Part shown: positions 23,265 to 35,700 of the stretch, one piece after another | How positions within the stretch are numbered: the stretch's first letter is position 1 | Layout of the letters: each line of letters opens with the position of its first letter | Origin: Phragmites australis | Taxonomy: Eukaryota; Streptophyta; Magnoliopsida; Poales; Poaceae | DNA: 64,000 nucleotides | Reading direction: 5' to 3' | Assembly (NCBI RefSeq): GCF_958298935.1 | Contig: NC_084944.1 | Location: 20,057,679-20,121,678 of the forward strand | The notes under the pieces: model-generated | What the model was told of the DNA's origin: nothing | Database searches by the model: none | What the model saw: only the letters and a program-made list of their open reading frames with translations | Made by a program: the position numbers and the translations under genes

Positions 23265-24375
23265 TTAATATCATAAGTGGTTCATGTTTGGAACCGCTTC
23301 AGATAATCCCTACCCCTGAAATGCAAATGTTGGGCTAGCCTCAAGACTTGCTAGCCATGCCCTCTGCAACGAGAAACAGGATATAACAGTCACATTTCAT
23401 TCAGTACACTTACATACACATATTGCAGCAACACATTAACAAAAATATCAAAGATCATCAAGTACACGCATTTGGCATGATTACAATAAGAAACTGATAC
23501 ATATACAAGTTTACAATTGACAAGTCCATTAGTGCAACTACTGAAGACGTTGACGCGGCAATCGACGGCGACGTTGTGCAGCAGAAGGACGTTGCAGCGG
23601 GAGGCAACAGAGACGCGCCATCCAGATGGAGTAGAAGGCAGCAGTGGAAGATCACAGTTCTAATAATCAAGTCAGGGCAAATGATGAGTTTTCTTACATT
23701 TAACTGCTGAACATTATATATTTTACAAACTGACATACCGAGGAAATAAAAGCCATAAAGAACGTAAAAACCAAATTTGCAATAGGGGGGGCCTCAGATG
23801 AATGCAACACATAACAATATGGCATATGTGGAATCGGAAGTGAAATGAGCAAATCATGTTCAGTCCATAGCTTCGTTCACCCTTTGGCACATCATCTCAA
23901 AGCAGGCCGGTCGCGCCACGCGCCTAGGCGCACAACGAGAAAACCAAAAGGCGGAGGTGCCTGGTCGGTCTGTTGTTTACACCAAGCAAGCTTAGTGAAG
24001 CTTCTTGATTTGGAGGTCATTGAAATATTCAGGTCTGGCAAAGTCATCTTTTCTTTCAAATGTGTAATCTGATCTGCCAAGACGGTTAGTTATAACTGTT
24101 CGTTTTGAAAAGAAGCCTCTAAGGATAATATATTGGAGGCAGCACCAAGGCCAGATGGTGAACAGAGGCCAACGCCTTTGGCTCACAGGCCTTCGCTTCT
24201 GCTCCGGCGATTCACTCATTTGGACTGCTGGCTGCACGATTGCCCGTCCGCAGATCCGTATTTTGTGTTAACTAGGAATTATCTTATCTCCAAAAAATTG
24301 GAATAATTTTTGTAACCTTCTATAAGGGTTTAACAGAGTGATTTAATACAACACGAAAGAGAGAGGAGGGAAGAA
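23265..24375. other. Right interior of the CACTA element, no clear gene
   Basis: Apart from a few AAGCGGTTC motifs near 23275-23310, nothing is recognised. A minus-strand frame at 23992-24237 (..RRWPLFTIWPWCCLQYIILRGFF..) has protein-like composition and could be a captured exon, but I cannot identify it. Positions 24352-24375 form the left half of the empty site for the Helitron at 2762. Confidence 0.4.
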
Positions 24376-24756
24376 TGAAGATTAAAAACTAGAAGCTCTA
24401 TTTTGTTGGTCCATGTTTCCAAAGCGGTTCTAAAAAAGAACCGTTTCTGAAGATGCATATATCACAAGCGGTTCCTATCGACAATCGCTTTTAATATTTT
24501 AGAAGCGGTTTTTGGACATAATCGAGTCTGACACTTGAACTATCAGGATCAATTCTTCCTTGGAATCGTTTCTGATGTGTCAAAACCAGTTTCAGTATAG
24601 AACCGTTTCTGATAGTAGTATTATCAGAAGCGGTTCTCGGATGAGGAGCCTATTGAAAGCGGTTTTCTGCTGGAGCCGCTTGTGATAATCTTTCACAAGC
24701 GGTTCCAAAATAACATTTTTGTTGAGCCAATTGTGATAGGTATTTTTGTAGTAGTG

Positions 24757-24890
24757 GTACGCATAAACGTCTTTGAAGCCATCGGCAAATCGCCTTCGAC
24801 GATGTTGGCCGCAATGATGGCAAGAGACACGGCGAAGGTGAGTAGCCGAAGGATCAGTACCGCGGAGGGCAGGGTGGTCTTGGACGCCAT
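24757..24890 (-). pseudogene. 5' part of the split membrane-protein gene
   Basis: The minus-strand ATG at 24890-24888 opens 44 codons (MASKTTLPSAVLILRLLTF..) with a long hydrophobic segment at residues 9-30, likely a first membrane helix or signal anchor. The frame ends in the CACTA element at 24756 after ..KTFMR. Its continuation lies at 17109 downward. A plasma-membrane location is inferred from hydrophobicity only. With a 7.6-kb insertion and a premature TAG downstream, the gene is dead in this genome. Confidence 0.7.
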
Positions 24891-25170
24891 ATTATAGATG
24901 AAAGGTTTTAGATGTCCATGGGCTTATTTAGTGTCAATAGTGCACGTATTAGAGCTGAAGTGACTGTAGCATACCATTTAATGTTGTATCATGTCATTTA
25001 ATGTGTCGTTTCATCATTTACACTTAGCTTTTCCTAAACTCAGTGACTACTTCCGTCCGCACGAGAGTTATGGATAAATGTCGTCATATATAGGAGAGAG
25101 CATTGTGTAATAGAAAAGCATGTTTATTGAGTTTGCATCAAACAGATGGATGCATGTATTACACTACATA

Positions 25171-25556
25171 TTAATGTGGTGGGCAGCAGCACTTCCATGG
25201 AGTAACAATTTTCTTGCAGAAGGCGGCACTATACTCCTTCTTCTTCTTGTGACAAAGATAGCGGCATCCATCGTCCGAACAGCCATCGTCCACGAAGCAC
25301 GGCACCACTGGTGGCAGCGGCGACCATGACTGGCAATCGGTGCCGTGACCTACACATGCAACATAATACAAATCAAACAAGGTCGATTGGTTAACTAATT
25401 ACATAGAACATGTCTAAAAACTAGTATGGAGTAGTAGTGGTATGTACAGTTCCCAGCTTGGCAGGATGGGGAGATGGAAGACATGATTGTAAGAACCAAG
25501 AACATAGTAGCTGTCAAGTACACGATCTTTGTCCTACTGATCCTGACAAGTGCCAT
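25171..25556 (-). CDS. Secreted cysteine-rich defensin-like peptide, two exons
   Basis: Exon 1 is 25556-25448 and exon 2 is 25349-25171, joined across a GT..AG intron that splits a cysteine codon (..AGGGAACT|GT..TGTGTAG|GTCACGG). The product has 95 residues. Residues 1-34 form a typical signal peptide (hydrophobic core YLTATMFLVLTI). The mature part has ten cysteines (37, 42, 54, 60, 65, 69, 81, 90, 91, 92), including a GC..C spacing and a terminal WKCCC. One intron close to the signal-peptide junction is the standard layout of plant defensin-like genes. A TATA box lies about 70 bp upstream. There is no lesion and no transposon inside. The likely role is extracellular, in defence or cell signalling; the subfamily is not identified. 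The start was chosen because it gives the full signal peptide. Confidence 0.82.
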
Positions 25557-25626
25557 GGGGAGCTCTTTTCTTTTGGAGAGGAGGAGAGGACTGCTTGTAT
25601 CTGTATCGCTTTCAAGTGTGCAAGTG

Positions 25627-25635
25627 TTTATATAG
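25627..25635 (-). promoter_or_regulatory. TATA box of the defensin-like gene
   Basis: The minus strand reads CTATATAAA here, about 71 bp upstream of the ATG at 25556. This spacing suits a transcript starting near 25600 with a short leader. Confidence 0.75.
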
Positions 25636-25706
25636 ATGCACAACAAACGTAAGGTTACGCATCATCTCAGAACTTATGTCCTATCCTATCCTAAGCTCGT
25701 GTTTTA

Positions 25707-25850
25707 ATATCTCATGACTAGAGTTTGATATCTTCTTACACACTCAAATAAATATTTGAACATCCAAATAATTTCAGGTATAAATTAATATATCTCAGGA
25801 CTGGGTTTGATATCTTCTTACGCTCGAATAAATATGTGAGCATCCAATTT
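25707..25850. repeat. Tandem duplication upstream of the defensin-like gene
   Basis: A unit containing GTTTGATATCTTCTTAC..CTCGAATAAATAT..GAACATCCAA at about 25707-25790 recurs at about 25791-25850. It lies 70-215 bp beyond the TATA box and could affect the promoter, but this is not shown. From 25851 to 26138 I see nothing recognisable. Confidence 0.6.
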
Positions 25851-26138
25851 ATCATTGTTCATCTGTCCTCTCTATTTATTTTATTAATTCTTTACTGGGG
25901 TCTTATTGCTTGTTTTTAATTTTTTTTGTCTCAAAAAACAGAAAGGGACAATGCAAAAACAAAGCAAAGGGGATTTCCATCTAGATTCTGGAAAACAAAC
26001 ATTGCTTGTCTGTGTGAGAACATATATACGTTTTGATCGCAGCACAACACTCCTATTCTGAGATGTCTGACGAGGCTTTTACGGTGCTTCCATCTGGCAG
26101 CTCATTACGATCTGGATCTGTAAATTAAATGGCATAAC

Positions 26139-26380
26139 TATTACGACAGACGTCCTTAGCTTCATGAGCATATGATCAATTAATCATATAACTATCATTA
26201 ACAGTTATTCGATGTAATTAGCAATTAAAAAAGAGGGGACACCCGTTGGGGCAACTGGCCACCCAACAGGTGCTTTTGCCACTCTTCACTGTGTATTTAA
26301 TGTAAACATCATCATCAATGGAATACAAGAATTATTCTCTCTACTCTCTCTGTCTCTCGACACTTTTCTACTGTATAACA
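26139..26380 (+). repeat. 5' LTR of the copia element
   Basis: It is nearly colinear with 36752-36994, sharing AACTATCATTAACAGTTATTC, GAGGGGACACCCGTTGGG and CTCTCGACACTTT. The visible differences (small indels, AAAAAAG against TTTCAAAT) show the element is not recent. Confidence 0.9.
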
Positions 26381-26439
26381 CGTTATCAGTCACGAGTTCT
26401 ACCACTGATCATCCACAACAAATATAGAGAGGCACAAAG

Positions 26440-27480
26440 GCCTCTCCCAGAAGGTAAGATGGCGCATCCATTCTGTCCCATACATGGCATACCTGCTTCT
26501 TCGAACTTCGTTGTCGTTGTTTTGCCACTACATGCATGCCCTCGCCGTTCCCGCTGTCGTTCATGCGGTGGTGCTCGTCGCTGTTTTGGCTACAACAGCG
26601 GCCTTGCTCCCATCCCGCCACCAGCCTCACCGCCTCGAGCCACAGTGCCCCTACCGCCTTTCTCTTTTGGAGTTAGGCCGCCCACTGCACCAGCCATTGG
26701 CATGGGGTCCTTCACGGCAGCAGGTACCACCACAACGGCGGTCGGCTCCAGCCAACTGCCCACAATGGCAGCGCGCAGTGGTGATGTTCCCCTCTTCAAC
26801 GGCCAGACGACGGTGGTGTCCTCGTCGGAGGAGGAAGATCCCAAGGAGTACGTCCCAAGGACGCCTTGCCCCACCACTCCTCCTCCACCGGTTGTCCCAG
26901 ACTTGAACTCGGCAGCCATGATATCTTTCTCCTCTGCAATGCCGTACCACCACCTCTATCGCACTACGACAGCAGCGGCCAACCACCGTCCAGGCCTCCA
27001 CCGAGGGTCGTGGGCCCCCGCAACCCTCGGCCTTCCCTCCGACGGCGCCTAAGCGCGCCCAGATGCGTGCGCATGCTTGGGGAAGGGGGCTTTCGGGCCC
27101 CTTCATGCACGCGTGTGAGAGGAAAGGGGGCGGCGCACCCCCAACGCCGGTGACCCCACCGGCGACATGATGAAGGTGGCGAATTCCGGTGTCCACGTCT
27201 TGCCTCCCAGCTTCTTCACATCGAAGGCCCGACTTCACAACGTCGGTGACGTGGGCCCATCTTGGATCCAATGACGCAAAAACACATGAGTGCTCCAAGA
27301 AGGCGCAGCCTCCATCTGCCATTAGGTGGTAGCGCCACGGTGGTCCACGGAGACCACCACACACACAACCAGCGGCTCTCCGGCAGCGCAGCCTCCATCC
27401 CGGCGACTGCTGCTGCCTATGCGGTGGCTGCAAACAGTGAGGGGGGGGGGGTGTGCGGTTAGGTTTCAACCCTAACCACC
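26440..27480. other. GC-rich block in the copia leader with long overlapping frames
   Basis: The copia leader is otherwise AT-rich, but here GC content rises sharply. Open frames of 244 codons (plus, 26318-27052) and 272 codons (minus, 27469-26651) overlap. Both peptides are proline/serine/arginine-rich without a domain I recognise. The block could be captured host DNA or simple composition-driven frames. I do not call a gene. Confidence 0.45.
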
Positions 27481-27677
27481 CCTCCTTGCTCTTTTATATG
27501 GGGCAGGGTAAGGGGGAGCCCGGCCGGGCCTTGGGCCGAAAGGCCTAAAAGGCCGGAGCCCAGGTTGTCTCGGTCCACAGGCCAAGAACTACGATGGTCT
27601 GGCTATTTTTCAAAAAAAATCCTCAGGTTTCTTCATAATTATATCCACGTCCAATATTTACTGTTTTACAATACTGT

Positions 27678-30600
27678 TGTCACGTCTCAAATTCTATAAT
27701 CACATGATTAAGCTTAATCATGCATCATTAGTGTCATAATTATTTTTAAGGTAAATTATTTTGGTGCACTAGAGCACTTTGTTTGAAATTAATTGGATGA
27801 GAGGAAGAAATTCGGGAGAGAAAATGATTGAATTCATAGTGAAAATGAACCCTTTTCACTTACCTGTAGGCCTCACATGTGGCCCCACCCTTCAACCACT
27901 CAAGTGGGAAGCTCCCACCAGCCCCCCCTCTCTCTCCCACCTGCTCCCACCCTCAATCCCGTGCTCAACTGGCCACAGGAGGAGCTCCCCCCTCCCACTC
28001 AAGCTCTCACTCCCTCTCTCCATTTCTTCCTAAATCCGAGCTCAAGAGAGGGATTGAAGGTATGCATGTGGTACCATTGCGATCACGAGCTCGTAAGCTA
28101 TCCATCCATCCAATTTATTTTTGAATTCCTGGAGGATTTGAATTGTTCATGGCTCATTTTGGTGTTTAGGGTTAAAACGAGAAGAACACCGGAATTCTTC
28201 ATTTCCCGAGCATTTCCTCCACTTCCCGATGGTCACCAGTCTCCACAAGCATCTTGGGTATGTCTCTTAGGCTCCCCATGGAAAGAATTCATGATTTGCT
28301 TGATCGATTTTGAGTTTTAGCAAAGTTCATGAGTTTTTGAGATTTTGGACCAAAATGAGGATTTGGTTGAGATTTGATTTAGGAATTGAGTTGCTAGGTT
28401 GTTAGTCGAGTTCTAAACTCTCTAAACTCTCTCAAACATGTTCCTCTTTAGTTGGAAAAGATTGCAATTCGATTTGGCAAAATTTTCCCCAAAATCAAAG
28501 AAGTTCTGGGTAGTGTGGAGTATCTGCATAAAAGTGCGGATAGTCCGCAAAAGTGCGGAGGTTCCGCATCAAAGTGCGGAGGGTCTGCACTTTCTGGGAA
28601 AATGGCAAATTGAATTGTATTCAAGATTTTCTTAGGGTTAAGCTACAAAGTTAGTCTAGAACCCTTGTTATGGTATATGCGCAGGAGTATGTAGCATAGA
28701 TTCAAGTTTGGGGTTAAATCGATCGGCGAATCGTCTAAAACACATTTTCAGCCCAGGTCTGGAGTGTCCGGATAAAAGTCCGGATAGTCCGGAGTTTGCT
28801 TGAGTTGCGCAATGTCCGGATGTTCCGCATAATTTTGCGGATAGTCCGCATATGTCCGGAGGTTCCGCGCTTTCGCCAACTTTTCAAATTGGTTTGAGTC
28901 CCAATTTTGTTCTAGCTCGCATGTTTGCACTTTTAACATGTTTTGCGCATCTTATGGCATGCATTGTTGCATTTCATCCATACTCATGGCATTGCACACG
29001 TTATTCTTTTTAGAGAACACCGAACCGACGATCCCGGCGAGTGAGGGTGATCCGGAGGCACCCCACCTTTGTAAGCCAGTGCATCAAGGCAAGCATCTAT
29101 CATATTGAACCCTGTCAGTTGAATTGAATAAAGTCTAATTATTGATAAATTATGCTTATTTATAGGTTTGCATGTATAGAAAGTCGATGTCTGGCTTTTA
29201 TGGGTAGAACCTATGTTGATTGCATTGTCTCTACCTTGGATTATTGTTGATCTATATCCTTGTAGCCTGAGTTTATTCATGATAACGTGTAACTTAAAAG
29301 TGATGCGAGATGCTTAGCAATGCATAGGTCCCATCATTCGCGAGCTATAGGTTAAGTTACTTTCACAATGGTTACCGTGTTGGGTTGTTAGTGTTGGTTG
29401 GTCGAGTGGTGAGTATGAGACGAGGTGTGAGCGGTGCTAGAAGGTGTTTGTCTTGCCCGGATGTGGATTTCCCCTAGGTAGGTCGGTAGAGAAAACCGGA
29501 CACCTTAGACCGCTTTGCACCGGTTAAGCACTGATCATCGGTGTAGTTGGCTTTAGCACTTTCCTTACTCACCACATGCCGATCTAATGGTAAGGCTAGC
29601 CGAATACCTTCGCAGCTGTGGCTTTGTGGGGCCTGAACATCAATGGTGTGAGCGGGCGGGCTTGTAAGTGGTACGAGTTTACTCCGGGAGTAGTTCTAGT
29701 ACCGTCGCACCGAGCGATGCATGCCGCACACGGTTGGGGCTGGTTGGGAAAGGTTGACACGGGTACCCCCTTGTGTGCACTTTAGCGGGTGGCACAAGCT
29801 ATATGGTCCTCGAGTCGTGTGGGTCTAGGAGTATCCCCCTGCAGGGTGTATAAACAGTACGAACTGCCGCGCTCTCGGTCATGAGCATGCTATTGCTTAT
29901 CTGCATCGATCGTAGAGTTTTGGATACGTGGTTTGTGGTTCGGATATGTGAGAGGTGGTCGAGATGGCACTTGTTATACATTAATACTATTATGGTTACA
30001 GTTTCATATGATCAGTTGGTACTTGCAGAGTAATTTCATATATGTTGGTTAAGTTAGTTGCTCACACATATGTCTAGGTTGCTTACCGTTTTACTTAACT
30101 TAACCTCATGTTTATATTCTTTCTAACAGCTCAATGCATAATCCTTGGAGTCAGGATGTTATATACCCATATTGTGTAAGTCTTGCGAGTACCTTCGTAC
30201 TCAAGGTGCTACCCTTAAGTTGATGCAGGTACTCCGGCTGCTGAGGAGGGGGCGGTGTTTGGCTACTTCGTACCCACCGATGCAGGTGGTGGAAAAAAGT
30301 AGTGCATCCTACTCTGGGTGGTTGTGCTTTTGTGATGGAGCCTAAGGGCATATGGCTCCATCCCATTTTTTTTATAGCTTTTAGTCTTCCACTACTTAGT
30401 TCTTTTGCTGGTTAGGAGTTGAGCAGGTTTTAGTCTCCTCCTAACTCTCTTTTGCTGTAAATTGTGATAACTTGTTGCATGCTTAAGAACTTGTAATATA
30501 ATGTTAATTACTCGCTCTTTCTTAAGCTTTGTTGTGATGTACATATTGGAAAGGCATGTGTTACGATCTTGGGCACAAAACACGTGCCGGGACTATCGGA

Positions 30601-30688
30601 ATGGTATTCGGGTTAATCGTCGAGGTTGGATTATGAATAATGATCCTCCTGATGATTAATTTGAATACTGTTTGAATGGTTCCTCACA
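27678..30688 (+). mobile_element. Gypsy solo LTR, copy C, with perfect target duplication
   Basis: It starts TGTCACGTCTC and ends GGTTCCTCACA, 3011 bp, flanked by ACTGT at 27673-27677 and 30689-30693. A lone LTR with intact 5-bp target copies is the product of recombination between the two LTRs of one insertion. Its U3 has TGCGGA/TCCGGA arrays (28510-28580 and 28755-28870), as in copy A. It lies in the leader of the copia element, so it is younger than that element. Confidence 0.95.
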
Positions 30689-30693
30689 ACTGT

Positions 30694-31554
30694 CAATTTA
30701 TGTTTTAGCCCTTGTCTTTAACTATAATTGTATTCAGTGCTGTTTCATGTTGTAAATTGATATTTCAGACCCTATTTTATCTGAAAATTTGTTATGTCCC
30801 ATGTGTTTGCCCTTGTGCATATCCCATGTGTTTGCCCTTGTGCATTACCTATGACATACCCTTAAGTTTACAAATTTGTCATTTTTGCAATTGAAATTCT
30901 ATTTCTTGCAAAAATACTTATTAATTCAAGCAGAATTAAATAATGCAAATTAAGTGATCACCTCATCCACTTGATATAACACAATGTTCCAAACCTTTGT
31001 ATATTGACCATACATAAGGTAGTACCCTAGTACTATTGCGAGATCTACACTATGTACCACATAGTGACTATCCTCAACGTGCGCACCCAATATCAAATTT
31101 GGAACAAAGGTCTACACCTTTTCAGATGATTACCTTAATTCATATCTCATATTGGCCATACACAAGATAGTACCTAAGTACTACTGCATGATCTACACTA
31201 CGTTTACCACATAGTGACTATCCTCAACGTGCGTACCCAATTTGAGTATGAATTAAACAAGGTCTACACCAGTTTGGTGATTACCTTCAAAGTGTTAACA
31301 CAGATTTGCATAACACAAGGCAGTGTGATTCATGGCATCTACTGCATAGTTACATATTATGCCCCCACTACTGAGAGGTCTACACCATTTAGGTGACTAC
31401 CTTCAACATGTTAGCTACATAATGTGAGGTTTACACTATGTAATTCAAGTCTTAGCTTGACTTTACAAATTTTTCATTATTACAACATTATAATGATTCT
31501 TCAATTTACCCGAAGTGTAAATTCATTCAATCATTAGTCATTTTGTAGGAGAAA
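30694..31554 (+). other. Remaining copia leader with internal repeats
   Basis: An untranslated stretch between the solo LTR and gag. A block containing CCACATAGTGACTATCCTCAA occurs at about 31060 and 31208, and related GATCTACACTA..TACC pieces recur between 30950 and 31440. These are leader repeats. No gene is seen. Confidence 0.6.
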
Positions 31555-32583
31555 ATGTCCAACGTCGAGTTTGACAGACTCGAGTTAGATGGTCGTAACT
31601 ATCTAACTTGGGCAATGGGCATAAAGATAAGTCTATCATCCTGCAGACTTATAACGGCAATTAATCCTCCTCAAGAAGGAGATCCGCCACTTCTAGATCA
31701 AATCAAGTGTGGAGCTTTATACTTTATAAGGCACCATCCATATCTAGATATAAAATCTGAATACTTGATGGATGAGAATCCATATGATCTATGGAACTTG
31801 CTCAAAGAGCGATATGAACAGCAAAAAGCAGTCATACTGCCTGAAGCTCAATGCGCCTGGTCCAACATTCGCATTCAGGACTTTAATTTCATTGGAGAAT
31901 ACAACCATGTTGTTCACAAGATCTGCTCTAGGTTCCTATTTTGTGACAAAGGTCCTACAAGTGCGGAGAAAATTGAAAAAACTTTATCTATAATGCTTCC
32001 TACTCATAGGGTATTGCAACAACAATATCGTGCTAGGAATTACTAGCACTATTCTAAATTAATTCACACTTTACTTCAAGCTGAAAAGCATGATGAACTT
32101 GTTTTGAAGAATTATCACCAGCGCCCTACAAGCATTGCTCCTTTACCTGAAGTTAATTATAATATTCAGAATACCAAGAAGTTCGACAACAACAAATGCC
32201 GCCCAAAGAACTCCAAAGGCAAGAAGAACCACAATAAGAAGCAGATATTCCATGGACACAACAAGGTGAAGGGCATTTCCAAGAAAAATAAAGATAAACC
32301 TGACATTTGTCGTAAGTGTGGTTGCTACAACCATACAACTAAGAAATGTCGCAGCCCAAGACACTTGATTGATCTCTATCTCAAGTCTGTTGGACGAAGC
32401 CGACCAGCTCAAGGTGAAAGATTTGAAGCGCATTTCAATCTTCAACCTAATACCACTAGGCAGGCCAGTTGTTCCCAAAGTGTTCCTCCAGAACTAGACA
32501 ACGACATCACTCCGCAGCAGCAAAAGGACCTTGAGAACACCAACAATATAATCGTGGGATTTGCTTACAAAGACTTGTTTTGA
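31555..32583 (+). pseudogene. Copia gag with zinc knuckle
   Basis: ATG at 31555 (MSNVEFDRLELDGRNYLTWAM) opens a gag of the UBN2/DUF4219 kind. A TAG at 32044-32046 interrupts it after ..QQQYRARNY. The frame resumes through 32104-32583 with a basic stretch and the CCHC knuckle CRKCGCYNHTTKKC (near 32309-32350). One stop codon is the only obvious lesion in gag, so this part is better preserved than pol. Confidence 0.9.
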
Positions 32584-32773
32584 GACCTCAATTAGTCTCC
32601 CAATTAATTAGATATTATTATATCTATGTCCTACATAGTGTTATAATAGGTTGTTTTCATATTATATATGTTGTATATTCCAATAATGTATCACACATTG
32701 ATACTCAATAAAGTTGTATGTATCCTATATATCTATAAAGAATTTCACTTTAAATTCTCCATTTCTATATATA

Positions 32774-35700
32774 GATGTCTATGGAGGACAATCCGATGGA
32801 AGAGGAAATGTGCTTAGTGGATAACTGTACCACTAACTCTATACTTAGTGAAACTAAATATTTCCAATCTCTTAAAAAGAGTAAAGGAAATATTATGACA
32901 ATCGCTGGACGCAATGCTATGATTGTTGGCTCTGGTCGCACCATAATCACTCTCCCTATAAGTACTCAAATCATAATCAACGATGCGTTATTGTATCCCG
33001 ATTCAACTCGTATCCTACTAAGTTATAGAAATATCTATCAAAATGGTTTTCATATCAAAACCTATGATGATAAAAAAGAGGAATATATCCTCATACCAAA
33101 AATAACGGATATGCCAAACAAATACTAGAGAAAATTCCCTCTTTATCTCCAAGATTGTACTATACATACATCAAACTCGTACCACATGTTGCGTATAAGG
33201 TAATTTTTCAGAATGTTAACACATTCCAAATATGGCATGATCACCTTGGTCATCACGGCGTTAGGATAATGCAAAAAATTATCAACAATTTAATTGGTCA
33301 TGGCATAAATACTGCCAAATTCCCACAATCTTCGGATTTTGTGTGCACTGCATGCGCCTTAGGGAAATTGATTTTAAGACCCTCTTAGCTTAAAATCTGA
33401 GTTGAACCACTCAAATTCCTTGAACGCATTCAAGGCGATATATGTGGTATGATCCAACCATTAACTGGACCGTTCAGGTACTTCATGGTTCTCATTGATG
33501 CATCTACACGATGGTCATATGTGTATCTTTTATCCACACGAATCCATGCTTTTGCCAAAATAATTGCTCAAATTATAAAATTATGAGCACATTATCCTGA
33601 ACATAGGCTACAGTCTATTCGAATGGATAATATGGATGAATTCACCTCGCGTGCCTTCAATGATTATTGTATGACCCTAGGAATTCAAGTTCAGCATTTA
33701 GTACCATACGTCCATACTCAAAATAGTTTGGTTGAATCTCTCATCAAGAGAGTCAATCTCAACACATGACTATTATTACATAGTTGCAACTTACAAATTC
33801 ATGTTGGGGTCATATAGTCTTACACACTGCTGACTTAATTCAATTGCGACCAACTGCATATCACATAGCTTCCCCACTACAGTTAGTACATGAAAATCCT
33901 CTTAGCATTTCTCATCTGTGAAAGTTCGGTTGCACTGTATACGTACCGATCTCACCATCGCAGTATACATCAACGGGCCCACACAAGAAATTAGGGATCT
34001 ACGTGGGGTATAACTCTCTGTCGATCATAAAATACATCGAACCCCTCACATGGGACCTATTTACAGCCCGGTACACTGACTGCATATTTGATGAGGATCA
34101 TTTTCCGGCGTTAGGGGGAGATTTCAAGTACCAGAAAGAATGCCACAGACATTTCCTCCTCAGATCTACGTACTCAAGAATCTAAACTCCAAGTCTAGAT
34201 AATCATAAATTTGCAACATATTGCAAATAACTTGCCTGATGCATTTACTAACAATAAATGTGTCACCAAATCCTACATTCCTGCTAGGAATGTGCCGGAA
34301 AGAGTTGAGGTACTAAACAAAACCACTCAACTCCTAAATCAAAATAAGAAGGGGAGAAGTACGGTCACAAAGGATAAAGCTTCTTGCAAGCTACCATGGA
34401 AACAGAGGAATCCATCCTCCAAAATAGTAAATGCAAATCAACGTTAAGTTGAAAGACACTCAAGGCTTTTGGATACTATACATCTAGTGGATGATCAACA
34501 TCCACATCCCAGCTCAACCGCGCACACAAATATTGATGCTGGATCATTGGAACACCCTAACTCTATCATAATGGGAAATCATAATGGGTCAGAAAGTGTA
34601 GATAAAATTTCTATCAATTATATTAATTCTGGAGAATCATTTGACAGAAAGACTATAATCGTCGACACTTACTTCTCCTCAAAGATTGCAAACGATCTTC
34701 ACAATGATCTAGATCCTAAGACCATGGTAGAGTGCCGCAAGCTCGGATTGGACACAATGGAAAGATGCAATCCAGGCATAATTGCACTCGCTCTCCAAAA
34801 GAGAGGTATTCACATCTATAATACCTACTCCTCGTAACATCTTCCCTGTGGGATAAGTGGGTTTCTGTCTGCAAACGGAACGAAAACAATAAGGTGGTGA
34901 GATACAAAGTGAGGCTTGTAGCACAAGGGTTCATGCAGAGACCCGGCGTTGATTTTAATGAGACATATTCTCCAGTAATGAATGGAATCACGTTCTGATA
35001 TCTAATTTCAATAGCAATTCAAAATCATCTATCTATAGAGTTGATGGATGTAGTGACCGCATACCAATATGGATCACTTGATTCGGACATATAAATGAAA
35101 GTCCCTGAAGGACTGGACATTCAGAATCCAAATGCAAACTGTAACATGTATTGTGCAAAGCTTAAAAAGTCACTATATGGCTTAAAGCAATTGGGAAGAA
35201 TGAAGAATGAAGAATATGGTACAACCTACTAAAAGAGTTCCTTCTACATAAAGGGTACTCCAACAATGATGATTGTTCATGTGGCATCATAAAGAAGTCC
35301 TCAATAGGATTTTGTATCATCTCTGTCTATGTCGATTATCTGAATATCATTGGAAATACAGAAGATATAGATGAAGCATGCAATAATCTAAAGATGGAAT
35401 TTGAAATGAAGGATTTGGGTAAAACTAAATTTTCTTGGGTATACAACTCGAGCATCTTCCTTCAGGTATTCTATTACACCAAGCCGTATATACCCAGAAA
35501 ATATTAGAGAAATTCAATATAGACAAATCATATCCATCCAAGATTCCTATGGTTGTTCAATCTCTTGATATAGAGAAAGATCCATTTAGACCACGGGTGA
35601 AAGGAGAAGAGATATTAGGACCCGAGGTTCTTTATCTCAATGCCATTGGAGCGCTTATGTATCTTGCAAGTTGCACCAGGCCTGATATCGTATTTGCAGT

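Larger units (their letters stand above)
17113..24756. mobile_element. CACTA (En/Spm) element inserted in the membrane-protein gene
   Basis: The left end is CACTAC at 17113 and the right end is GTAGTAGTG at 24756 (CACTACTACAAAAATACC on the minus strand). Perfect 3-bp target duplications GTA lie at 17110-17112 and 24757-24759. AGAAGCGGTT subterminal repeats occur at 17130-17345 and 24415-24740. No CACTA transposase is recognisable; most of the interior is a decayed copia element. The left terminus carries a 10-bp interruption (GGTATACTAC) between CACTAC and TACAGAACACC. Region 24352-24440 is the empty-site relative of the Helitron locus at 2762. Confidence 0.9.
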
